Origin: Pseudomonadota bacterium
GTDB lineage: Bacteria > Pseudomonadota > Alphaproteobacteria > Rhizobiales > Hyphomicrobiaceae
NCBI GenBank assembly: GCA_023430315.1
Contig: JAEZAW010000163.1
Coordinates: 1 to 5,046 of the forward strand
Length of the DNA: 5,046 bases
Reading direction: 5' to 3'
Every line of letters begins with the position of its first letter. Within the stretch, counting starts at the first letter, position 1. Positions 1 through 5,046 of this stretch are shown piece by piece. The position numbers were made by a program, and so were the translations under genes. Under the pieces are notes generated by a model. The model did not search any database. It had not been told where the DNA came from and saw only the letters and a list, made by a program, of their open reading frames with translations.

Positions 1-287
1 CTGTAGAGGTGCATATCGCCGGCGGCGATGCGCCCCTGGATGGCCCGCGTGAGTTGATCGAGCCCGCCTCGCCCGTAGATACGATGGAGCGCTGCGCCTT
101 CGCGGTCGAGAGCCTCGATCGTCGCCCGGCTCATGGCATCGTTCGTCGAGCGCGCGACGAAAGCGACGACCAGAATGGCGGTCGCGGCGAGGGCGAGCGT
201 CGCCACGGCCGCCGCACGGAAGGAGGTCGTCTGCCAGAAGCGCGACGAACGCGTGGCCGTGGGCTGCGATGGCGCGAACGGAGGCAT
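1..287 (-). CDS. Sensor histidine kinase, N-terminal part (cut by window edge)
   Basis: Only the first 95 residues are visible; the gene continues past the left edge. It starts at the ATG at 287-285 (MPPFAPSQPT...), 4 bp after the stop of the response regulator, so translation is probably coupled; the ribosome site is weak. Residues 1-23 are a polar, proline- and arginine-containing cytoplasmic leader. Residues about 24-45 form one hydrophobic transmembrane helix (AAAVATLALAATAILVVAFV). Residues 46-95 are polar and helical, which fits the start of a short periplasmic sensor region. The HAMP, dimerisation/phosphoacceptor His and ATPase domains would lie outside the window and are not seen. The kinase call is an inference from the adjacent OmpR-type regulator, the gene order and the membrane topology. 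It would be the partner that phosphorylates the regulator. The reading frame is open to the edge with GC-rich third positions. Confidence 0.8.
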   Translation of the reverse strand, partial: MPPFAPSQPTATRSSRFWQTTSFRAAAVATLALAATAILVVAFVARSTNDAMSRATIEALDREGAALHRIYGRGGLDQLTRAIQGRIAAGDMHLY

Positions 288-291
288 AACT

Positions 292-972
292 CTATTCGCC
301 GCCGTCACGCATCATGTAGCCGGCGCCGCGCACGGTGTGCAGGAGCGGGCGGTCGAAGTTACGGTCGATCTTGCCTCGGAGACGCGAGATGTGGACGTCG
401 ATGACGTTGGTTTGCGGATCGAAGTGATAATCCCACACGTTCTCGAGCAGCATCGTGCGTGTCACGACCTGCCCGGCATTGCGCATGAGATACTCGAGCA
501 GCCGGAACTCGCGTGGCTGCGACACGATGGCTTCGTTGCCGCGCGTGACCTTGTGGGTCAGGCGGTCGAGCACGAGATCACCGACGACATAGCGTGTCGC
601 CTGCTCCTCGGGCTGGAGCCGGCGGGCGAGCGCCTCGACGCGGGCGATCAGCTCGGCAAGCGCGAAGGGCTTCGTCAGATAGTCGTCGCCACCGGCTCTG
701 AGGCCCTTCACGCGATCATCGACGTGGCTCATGGCCGAAAGGATCAGCACCGGCGTGCGGTCGCCCTCGGCACGGATGGTCTGGATGAGCGTGAGGCCGT
801 CGAGGTGCGGCAGCATGCGGTCGACGATGAGCACATCGAAGCCGCCGGCGCGCGCAAGTTCGAGGCCGGCCTCGCCATCCTCCGCAACCTCGGCCAGATG
901 GCTCGCCTCACGCAGGCCGCGCTGCACGAACTGAGCGGTTTCGCGATTGTCCTCGATGACGAGCACGCGCAT
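292..972 (-). CDS. OmpR/PhoB-family response regulator
   Basis: A 226-residue two-domain DNA-binding response regulator of normal length for the family. The receiver domain covers residues 1-115: acidic pair E7/D8 for Mg2+ (VIEDN), phosphoacceptor D51 (VDRMLP), switch Ser S79 (LSA), and the Y98/K101 motif (DDYLTKPF). The winged-helix effector domain covers about 127-222, with the recognition-helix region NVIDVHISRLRGKID and the C-terminal hairpin HTVRGAGYMM. All key residues are intact. The start ATG at 972-970 is supported by a GAGGT ribosome site at 986-982, 9 nt upstream. The kinase gene follows after 4 bp and degP lies 131 bp upstream on the same strand. This arrangement suggests an envelope-stress or related role, but the signal and target genes cannot be read from the sequence. 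The receiver resembles the CusR/IrlR/QseB branch, not strongly enough to name a symbol. Confidence 0.96.
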   Translation of the reverse strand: MRVLVIEDNRETAQFVQRGLREASHLAEVAEDGEAGLELARAGGFDVLIVDRMLPHLDGLTLIQTIRAEGDRTPVLILSAMSHVDDRVKGLRAGGDDYLTKPFALAELIARVEALARRLQPEEQATRYVVGDLVLDRLTHKVTRGNEAIVSQPREFRLLEYLMRNAGQVVTRTMLLENVWDYHFDPQTNVIDVHISRLRGKIDRNFDRPLLHTVRGAGYMMRDGGE

Positions 973-1103
973 GGGCCGAGTACCTCAGAATGAAGTGAAG
1001 CGTGCCGGGTGGGGGGACCCGGCACGCTCGCTTTACGGCCCGACCTTGATGCGCGGGGGAGACGCCGTCAATGTCGGCCGTCACAGGCTGCTAAGGCAGT
1101 TCC
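973..1103 (-). other. Spacer between degP and the response regulator, structured RNA region
   Basis: This 131-bp non-coding stretch separates two same-strand genes. It holds the 12-bp hairpin at 999-1028 and a second, imperfect inverted repeat: ACGGCCCGAC (1035-1044) against GTCGGCCGT (1073-1081), a nine-pair stem with one bulged C and a 28-nt loop. I see no convincing -35/-10 pair for the regulator, so read-through from degP is plausible. The last 20 bp carry the regulator's ribosome site. Confidence 0.5.
999..1028 (-). terminator. Strong hairpin after degP: terminator, attenuator or processing site
   Basis: AGCGTGCCGGGT (999-1010) and ACCCGGCACGCT (1017-1028) are perfect reverse complements: a 12-bp GC-rich stem around a six-base loop (G6 on the plus strand, C6 in the minus-strand RNA). 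It lies 76 bp after the degP stop and 27 bp before the regulator start. In the minus-strand RNA it is followed by TCACTTCATTCT, which is moderately U-containing but not a clean U tract. It may therefore be an incomplete terminator lowering regulator/kinase output relative to degP, or an RNA-stability element. The pairing is certain; the function is inferred. Confidence 0.6.
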
Positions 1104-2678
1104 TCAGCTAGCCTTGAGCTGTACGGCGACGAAGCGGAGCACGTCGCCGGATTTCACGCGGAGCAGCACGGCCTTCCGGCCATCGCTCTTGGCCTTCTTG
1201 ACGCCGGCCTCGACCTCAGTGGCGTTCGCGACCTTCTGGCCCTGGACCTCGAGGATCACGTCGCCGCTCTTGAGACCCTTGCCGGCGGCATCGGAACCCG
1301 ACTTGACCTCGGAGATGGCGACGCCCTCGGCCGTCTCGCCGGGCTTTGCCGAAACCTGCGTCACGGAGAGCCCGAGCTGGTCGAGATCAGTAACGGTCGG
1401 TGTCGGCGTGGGCTGCTGAGGCTGCGGCGCCGGCTGCGAGTTGGCCGCGAGGTCGGGGTTGGCCGGGAACGTGCCGAGCTTGACCGGAACGATCTCGCTC
1501 TTGCCATAGCGCATGACCTCGATGCGGACGGTCGTGCCGGGGGCGAACTCGGCGACCTTGCGCGCAAGATCGCGGCTGTCGCGGATCGCAGTGCCGTCGA
1601 CAGAGACGATGGCGTCACCAGCGCGGAGCTGAGAGGCTGCCGCCGGACCACCCGCGGTGACCTCGTTGACGAGCGCGCCGCGCGCCTGCTGCAGGCCGAG
1701 GCTCGCGGCCATGTCCTCGCTGACGTTCTCGATCTTCACGCCGAGCCAGCCGCGGCTGACGCTGCCCTTGGAGCGGAGCTGCGTGATGACCTCGTCAGCC
1801 GTCTTCGCGGGGATCGCGAAGGCAATACCGACGTTGCCGCCCGACGGGCTGTAGATCGCCGTGTTCACGCCGATAACTTCGCCGTCGAGATTGAAGGTCG
1901 GGCCGCCGGAGTTGCCGCGGTTCACCGCTGCGTCGATCTGAATGTAGTCATAGGGGCCGGAGCCGATGTCGCGGCCCGAGGCCGAGACGATGCCGGCCGT
2001 GACCGTGCCGCCGAGGCCGAAGGGATTGCCGACTGCGATGACCCAGTCGCCGACGCGCGCATCCTTGGTCGCAAAGCGCACGTACTCGAACTTCTTGTCG
2101 GACTTGATCTTCAGGAGCGCGACATCCGTGCGCGGATCCGAGCCGACGAGATCGGCGTCGTACTTGTTGTCGCGGTCGAAGCTCACCGTGATCTTCCCGG
2201 CGCCGTCGATCACGTGATTGTTGGTGACGACATAACCGTCAGCCGAGATCACGAAACCGGAACCCTGCGCGAGCGACGGGCGCGGCGTCGGGGCGTTCGG
2301 CGCGCCGCGATTGCCGAACTCGCGCGGCAGATTGCGGAAGAACTCGTTCAGCGGATGGTCATCGGGAAGGTCCGGCAGAACGCGGCCGCCCGGTGCGTTG
2401 GGCGCGCCCTGGCGCGGCATACGGCGCGAGGTCGCGGCGCCATCGTTCGTCACGTTGACGCTCACGACGGCGGGCTTAACCTTCTCGACGATGTCGGCAA
2501 AGCTCAGCGGCGCGCGGCCGAAGGGCGTCTGAATGGTCTGGGCAGCGTCGGTCCGCTGCTGGGCGAGGGCGCTGAAATGGGGGGCAGCAACCAGGGCGCC
2601 ACCAAGCGTAGCGGCAACTGCCACTCCGGCGAGCGTACGCCTCGAAGCCCCGGACTTGACGGGTGCGAGCTTAAGCAT
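1104..2678 (-). CDS. degP: Do-family periplasmic serine protease/chaperone (DegP/HtrA type)
   Basis: A 524-residue HtrA protein that degrades or refolds damaged periplasmic proteins, usually as oligomeric cages. Residues 1-39 are a signal peptide (basic SRR, hydrophobic stretch, cleavage near ALA|QQ). The trypsin-like domain spans about 57-300 with an intact triad: H155 (TNNHVI), D185 (RTDVALL) and S257 (GNSGGP). Residues about 80-137 form a Pro/Arg/Asn-rich LA-type loop with the hexamer GAPNAP at 91-96 and again at 125-130. PDZ1 is about 308-400 (GWLGVKIENVS; GDAIVSVDG) and PDZ2 about 432-522 (GDVILEVQG), joined by a Pro/Gln linker at 405-430. The frame stays open upstream to 3131, but the ATG at 2678 is chosen because GAGAGGA lies 4-5 nt ahead, the signal peptide begins there, and longer versions would overlap the divergent protease. 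DegP, DegQ and MucD cannot be separated from sequence alone; degP is the label usual in this group. Confidence 0.95.
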   Translation of the reverse strand: MLKLAPVKSGASRRTLAGVAVAATLGGALVAAPHFSALAQQRTDAAQTIQTPFGRAPLSFADIVEKVKPAVVSVNVTNDGAATSRRMPRQGAPNAPGGRVLPDLPDDHPLNEFFRNLPREFGNRGAPNAPTPRPSLAQGSGFVISADGYVVTNNHVIDGAGKITVSFDRDNKYDADLVGSDPRTDVALLKIKSDKKFEYVRFATKDARVGDWVIAVGNPFGLGGTVTAGIVSASGRDIGSGPYDYIQIDAAVNRGNSGGPTFNLDGEVIGVNTAIYSPSGGNVGIAFAIPAKTADEVITQLRSKGSVSRGWLGVKIENVSEDMAASLGLQQARGALVNEVTAGGPAAASQLRAGDAIVSVDGTAIRDSRDLARKVAEFAPGTTVRIEVMRYGKSEIVPVKLGTFPANPDLAANSQPAPQPQQPTPTPTVTDLDQLGLSVTQVSAKPGETAEGVAISEVKSGSDAAGKGLKSGDVILEVQGQKVANATEVEAGVKKAKSDGRKAVLLRVKSGDVLRFVAVQLKAS

Positions 2679-2775
2679 GTTTTCCTCTCTCATCGTCGGC
2701 AGTGCTGGATATCGTGCCCAAGGAGATAAGTTGCTGCTCCTTACGGCGATCTTTCTGGCACATGAAACTTTGGTA
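2679..2775. promoter_or_regulatory. Shared divergent control region between the two protease genes
   Basis: Both serine protease genes read outward from this stretch of about 100 bp, so promoters for both should lie here or just inside the opposite gene. It is visibly less GC-rich than the flanking coding sequence. The degP ribosome site (GAGAGGA in the minus strand) occupies its left end. An inverted repeat, AAGGAG (2720-2725) and CTCCTT (2737-2742) with an 11-nt spacer, sits in the middle and could be an operator. I found no convincing sigma-70, sigma-32 or ECF-type -35/-10 pair on either strand. Confidence 0.45.
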
Positions 2776-3984
2776 ATGTCCGGCCGGGAGCAGGCAGGGA
2801 AAGTGGCGGCAGTGACCCGGCAAACAGGGCGATGGCTGAGGGGTGCCCTTTGGGGGGTGGGGGCCGCTTTTTTCGGCCTTTTGTCGACAGGAACGGCATC
2901 CGCTGGCCCGCCGCGCACTGGCTCCGGCGAACCGGCGAGCATCGTCCAGCCCGTCGCCGTCTTCGGAAAGGACGATCGCACCGCACTCCCGGAACGCCTC
3001 GCGGCCGTCGCGTCGCGCATAGGCGTGCTCTTCAACAATCCCGCGCGGACCGTGTGCTCCGCCTTCTGCGTCGGCCCGTCGGTTATCGCGACCGCGGCCC
3101 ATTGCGTGGCGGTGACATCGCCGCAAGGCAACCGCCTCCGGGCCTCCGACTTCTTCTTCGCCCGCGCCTATGATCGGGAGCGCGACTACGTCCGCATCGA
3201 GGGGTTCTCCGGCGGCTCAACGGCCCAGCACATCTACACCGGCGAGTTCCGCCTCCACGTGCGCCCACCGATCGACGCGGCGCGCGACTGGGCCCTGGTG
3301 CGCCTGGAGCGCCCGGTCTGCCGCAATGGCGGACTGCCGGTGCGGCCCGCGTCGAGCGACGACATTCTCGAGATGGCCAAGGCAGGGCGCCTCTTCAGCG
3401 TGTCCTACCACCGCGATCTGCCGAGCTGGACGCCGACCTATGCCGCGCCTTGCCATGCCGCGCGCGATTTCGGCGCCAGCACCTGGCAGGCCATCGCGCC
3501 GGACTTCGAAAGCCCAGACGAGATCGTGCTGCATACGTGCGACACGGGCGGCGCGTCCTCGGGCTCACCCATCCTCGCCGAGACACCCGACGGGCCGGTG
3601 GTCGTGGCGATCAACGTCGGCACGTACGTCCAGTCGCGCGTGATCATGCAGCAGGGCAAGGTCACGTCCCGCCAGCAGACCGAGACGATCGCCAACACGG
3701 CTGTCAACGCGCGCGTCTTTGCCGCCCAGATCGCAAATTTCGAGACGGCTACGATCCTGCGCGCGGGCAATCCCATCCGCCAGCTCCAGGAGCATCTGGC
3801 CGCACTCGGCTATTACGATGGGCGCGCTGACGGCGACTATGGTCCGCTGCTGAAGGCGGCGATCGTCACGTACGAGAAAGCCCGCGGGCTTCCACCGTCG
3901 GGGCTCGCGACGGCGCCCCTGCTCTCGCAGCTCGTGGCGGAGGCGACCTCCCGGCACCGGCCCACATCGGCGCCAATGCGCTGA
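2776..3984 (+). CDS. Secreted trypsin-like serine protease with peptidoglycan-binding domain
   Basis: A 402-residue exported S1-fold protease. A basic segment (RQTGRWLR) and hydrophobic stretch (GALWGVGAAFFGLLSTG) form a signal peptide, cleaved near ASA|GPP (about residue 43). The protease domain, about 65-325, has H109 in ATAAHC, probable D171 in RDWALV, and S262 in GGASSGSP. That serine motif resembles V8/glutamyl-endopeptidase-like enzymes more than classical GDSGGP. Six cysteines in the domain (94, 98, 110, 182, 226, 255) allow disulfides, consistent with export. Residues about 332-389 match a PG_binding_1 repeat (IRQLQEHLAALGYYDGRADG, then YGPLLKAAIVTYEKARGLP). It probably cleaves envelope or extracellular proteins while bound to the wall; the substrate is unknown. 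The start is uncertain: ATG 2776 has no good ribosome site, whereas GTG 2803 and GTG 2812 follow the purine-rich run 2786-2802 and give a more usual 31-34 residue signal peptide. It is divergent from degP. Confidence 0.88.
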   Translation: MSGREQAGKVAAVTRQTGRWLRGALWGVGAAFFGLLSTGTASAGPPRTGSGEPASIVQPVAVFGKDDRTALPERLAAVASRIGVLFNNPARTVCSAFCVGPSVIATAAHCVAVTSPQGNRLRASDFFFARAYDRERDYVRIEGFSGGSTAQHIYTGEFRLHVRPPIDAARDWALVRLERPVCRNGGLPVRPASSDDILEMAKAGRLFSVSYHRDLPSWTPTYAAPCHAARDFGASTWQAIAPDFESPDEIVLHTCDTGGASSGSPILAETPDGPVVVAINVGTYVQSRVIMQQGKVTSRQQTETIANTAVNARVFAAQIANFETATILRAGNPIRQLQEHLAALGYYDGRADGDYGPLLKAAIVTYEKARGLPPSGLATAPLLSQLVAEATSRHRPTSAPMR

Positions 3985-4000
3985 ACGTGGGGAGCCGCCG

Positions 4001-4041
4001 GTATCGGGGCATCCCCTGATACGCAGCCGGCAGGGGATTGC
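4001..4041 (+). terminator. Overlapping alternative hairpins behind the protease gene
   Basis: Hairpin A pairs GTATCGGGG (4001-4009) with CCCCTGATAC (4013-4022): nine pairs, one bulged T, 3-nt loop. Hairpin B pairs ATCCCCTG (4011-4018) with CAGGGGAT (4031-4038): eight perfect pairs, 12-nt loop, with two further GC pairs (4010:4040 and 4009:4041) across a bulged T. Both use the CCCCTG segment, so only one can form at a time. The structure starts 16 bp after the protease stop. No U tract follows. It could be a rho-independent-like terminator of poor form, an RNA 3'-end stabiliser, or an attenuator ahead of the TPR gene. Confidence 0.45.
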
Positions 4042-4063
4042 GTTCACTCAAAAATCACGCTCG

Positions 4064-4094
4064 CTTGACGGCCTGGCCCCATGGTCGCGATCAT
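4064..4094 (+). promoter_or_regulatory. Possible sigma-70 promoter for the TPR gene
   Basis: CTTGAC at 4064-4069 is the -35 form favoured in alphaproteobacteria. The best -10 in range is GATCAT (4089-4094), four of six matches to TATAAT, at a long 19-bp spacing. Transcription would begin around 4100, which suits translation from 4126 rather than the upstream ATG at 4081. The -10 is weak, so this is tentative. Confidence 0.25.
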
Positions 4095-4125
4095 CACTTT
4101 CGGGATCGAGACGGAGCCCGTCCTC

Positions 4126-4914
4126 ATGCTCCAGCGTCGTACAGGAATGCCCCTGCCTCCCCGCCCGTGGCGCCGGCGCCTGTGGCGCGTCCTGATGCCG
4201 GCCTTCCTCGCGCTCGGGTTCATGAGCTTCACCGCCCTCGCCGAACAGGCCGTCATCGATGCCTGCGCCAATGCGTTCGACCCGAGCGAGGTTGTCACCG
4301 GCTGTTCGGCGGTCATCGGCTCGGAGTGGGCGACGGACGAGCAACTCCGCCTCGCCTTCAACAACCGGGCGAATGCGCGCGCCGCCTTCGGCGAGATCGA
4401 GGCCGCCATCGACGACTATGGACGCGCGCTCGGCTATGACCCGCACTACGTCAACGCCCGCTACAACCGCGCCACCCTCTATCTGGACATCCAGCAGTAC
4501 GACGCCGCGATCGCGGACTTCGACATCGTGCTCAAGCTCAAGCCCGACTGGACGGATGCGCTCAACAATCGCGCGCTGGCGCTGCTGAGCTCGAACCATC
4601 TCGATGCGGCAATCGAGGGCTTCACCGGCGTGATCGCGCTCGATCCGGCCTACGCCTATGCCTACAACAATCGCGGCGTCGCCTGGCGCCGCAAGAACGA
4701 ACCGGTGCGTGCGCTTGCGGATTTCAGTTGGGCGATCAGGCTGCGTCCGAACTATGTGGGAGCCTTGAACAGCCGCGGCGAGCTGTACGTGCTGGCCGGC
4801 CGGTCCGCCGAGGCGGTCGCCGACTTCAACAGCGTTCTCGCGCTCGCACCCGACCATCCCGCCGCGAGTGCCAATCTGCGCACACTGCTCGGGGACCCAT
4901 CGCTCCATTGGTAA
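4126..4914 (+). CDS. Exported tetratricopeptide-repeat (TPR) protein
   Basis: A 262-residue protein with an N-terminal export signal and tandem TPRs, probably a periplasmic protein-protein scaffold; no catalytic domain is visible. Residues 1-39 are a signal peptide: strongly basic n-region (RPWRRRLWR), hydrophobic LMPAFLALGFMSF, cleavage near ALA|EQ. Residues 43-62 carry the lead-in IDACANA...TGC with C47 and C60, which could form a disulfide; similar lead-ins are common in secreted TPR proteins of Rhizobiales. TPR units fall at about 74-107, 108-141, 142-175, 176-209 and 210-243, each with the NNRA/YNRA/NNRG/NSRG helix-A motif and ending near a Pro (YDP, LKP, LDP, LRP, LAP). ATG 4126 is preferred over the in-frame ATG at 4081 because GGAG (4113-4116) lies 9 nt upstream and the signal peptide then has normal length; 4081 has no ribosome site. 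Its partner is unknown. Confidence 0.9.
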   Translation: MLQRRTGMPLPPRPWRRRLWRVLMPAFLALGFMSFTALAEQAVIDACANAFDPSEVVTGCSAVIGSEWATDEQLRLAFNNRANARAAFGEIEAAIDDYGRALGYDPHYVNARYNRATLYLDIQQYDAAIADFDIVLKLKPDWTDALNNRALALLSSNHLDAAIEGFTGVIALDPAYAYAYNNRGVAWRRKNEPVRALADFSWAIRLRPNYVGALNSRGELYVLAGRSAEAVADFNSVLALAPDHPAASANLRTLLGDPSLHW

Positions 4915-4941
4915 GCACGCGATGTGCTGGCATCGACGTGC
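4915..4941 (+). terminator. Hairpin directly behind the TPR gene stop
   Basis: GCACGCGATG (4915-4924) pairs with CATCG plus CGTGC (4931-4935 and 4937-4941): ten base pairs with a single bulged A at 4936 and a six-base loop, TGCTGG. The stem begins at the first base after the TAA stop (4912-4914). No U tract follows, so it may act as a 3'-end stabiliser or a weak terminator. Its position between two converging genes favours an end-of-transcript role. Confidence 0.55.
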
Positions 4942-4957
4942 GGAGTGGTCTAAGGCA

Positions 4958-4984
4958 GGATGCATCGGCAAGTTCGATGGATCC
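4958..4984 (-). terminator. Hairpin behind the converging minus-strand gene
   Basis: GGATGCATCG (4958-4967) pairs with CGATGGATCC (4975-4984): nine of ten pairs with one G-G mismatch, and a seven-base loop. Read on the minus strand it starts 10 nt after the TGA stop of the partial gene at the right edge. There is no strong U tract after it (TGCCTTAGACC on the minus strand). The placement supports an end-of-transcript signal for that gene. Confidence 0.45.
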
Positions 4985-4994
4985 AGCTCATGCC

Positions 4995-5046
4995 TCACAC
5001 CACGAGATTGCCTTTCGTCGCGGGCTCGGCGCGCAAGGACTCATAC
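4995..5046 (-). CDS. Possible C-terminal end of an unidentified gene (cut by window edge)
   Basis: Reading in from the right edge on the minus strand, an open frame encodes YESLRAEPATKGNLVV and ends with TGA at 4997-4995. Codon choice is mostly G/C-ending, like the other genes here, and a hairpin follows its stop after 10 nt, as expected for a gene end. Only 16 codons are visible, so the family cannot be recognised and a chance open frame is possible. The competing plus-strand frame from ATG 4990 is also open to the edge but has poorer codons (AGA, TTG, CCT, TCA) and no ribosome site. Confidence 0.45.
   Translation of the reverse strand, partial: YESLRAEPATKGNLVV

Larger units (their letters stand above)
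3985..4125 (+). other. Intergenic spacer between the protease and TPR genes
   Basis: This 141-bp non-coding stretch lies between two same-strand genes. Its first third holds two overlapping, mutually exclusive hairpins (4001-4041). Its middle holds a possible -35 element, CTTGAC (4064-4069), and its right end the GGAG ribosome site of the TPR gene (4113-4116). The layout fits termination of the protease transcript followed by a separate TPR promoter, though read-through is not excluded. Confidence 0.45.

Noticed and set aside
133..993. A 286-codon plus-strand open frame across the response regulator and the kinase start
   Set aside because: It is antisense to an intact OmpR-type regulator with all catalytic residues. 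Long antisense frames are expected at this GC content, and the product resembles no family.
2533..2775. An upstream extension of the plus-strand protease by 81 residues
   Set aside because: It would run antisense through the DegP signal peptide and put the secretion signal about 100 residues in. The coding character begins after the spacer.
2679..3131. An N-terminal extension of DegP by up to 151 residues
   Set aside because: The frame is open, but it would place the signal peptide internally and overlap the divergent protease, including its catalytic His region. The ATG at 2678 has a clear ribosome site.
4081..4125. ATG 4081 as the start of the TPR gene
   Set aside because: No ribosome site precedes it, and it would put 15 extra residues ahead of a complete signal peptide; GGAG correctly spaced before 4126 favours the later start.
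4937..4990. A tRNA-Ser/Leu-like string (GGAGTGGTCTAAGGC, then TTCGA) behind the TPR gene
   Set aside because: It resembles a D-arm and T-loop, but there is no anticodon stem, the bases flanking TTCGA do not form a T stem, and the acceptor pairing is only about five bases. The segment is better explained by the two hairpins.
4048..4998. A 316-codon minus-strand open frame antisense to the TPR gene
   Set aside because: The opposite strand encodes five well-formed TPR units with a signal peptide. The antisense product is low-information Arg/Glu/Val-rich sequence beginning at a GTG without a ribosome site.
1..5046. CRISPR array, insertion sequence, att site or phage remnant
   Set aside because: No regularly spaced repeats, transposase frame, terminal inverted repeats or abrupt composition change are visible. 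All the genes share similar codon use.

Overview
The window looks like a high-GC alphaproteobacterial chromosome, most likely Hyphomicrobiales (Rhizobiales). The reasons are third-codon-position GC bias in every gene, the layout of a DegP/HtrA protease followed on the same strand by an OmpR-type regulator and a short-sensor histidine kinase, and a secreted TPR protein whose N-terminus has the Cys-x12-Cys lead-in (DACANA...TGC) seen in that group. The assignment rests on family resemblance and was not checked by a search.

Left half, all on the minus strand and read right to left: a Do-family periplasmic serine protease (degP-like, 2678-1104), a 131-bp gap with a very stable 12-bp hairpin, an OmpR/PhoB-family response regulator (972-292), then after only 4 bp the start of a sensor histidine kinase that runs off the left edge (287-1). 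The regulator and kinase are a tight pair. DegP may share their transcript, with the hairpin acting as a partial terminator or processing site.

Right half, plus strand: divergent from degP is a secreted trypsin-like serine protease with a C-terminal peptidoglycan-binding domain (2776-3984). After 141 bp containing two mutually exclusive hairpins comes an exported five-TPR protein (4126-4914). A hairpin sits directly behind its stop. Facing it at the right edge is what appears to be the last 16 codons of a minus-strand gene (5046-4995), with its own hairpin behind its stop.

Taken together this is an envelope-maintenance neighbourhood: a two-component system, a periplasmic quality-control protease/chaperone, a second exported protease likely held at the peptidoglycan, and a periplasmic TPR scaffold. 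All the families are known. I see no mobile element, CRISPR array, tRNA or rRNA, and no clear sign of a new system. The less usual points are the back-to-back pair of exported serine proteases and several strong intergenic RNA hairpins.
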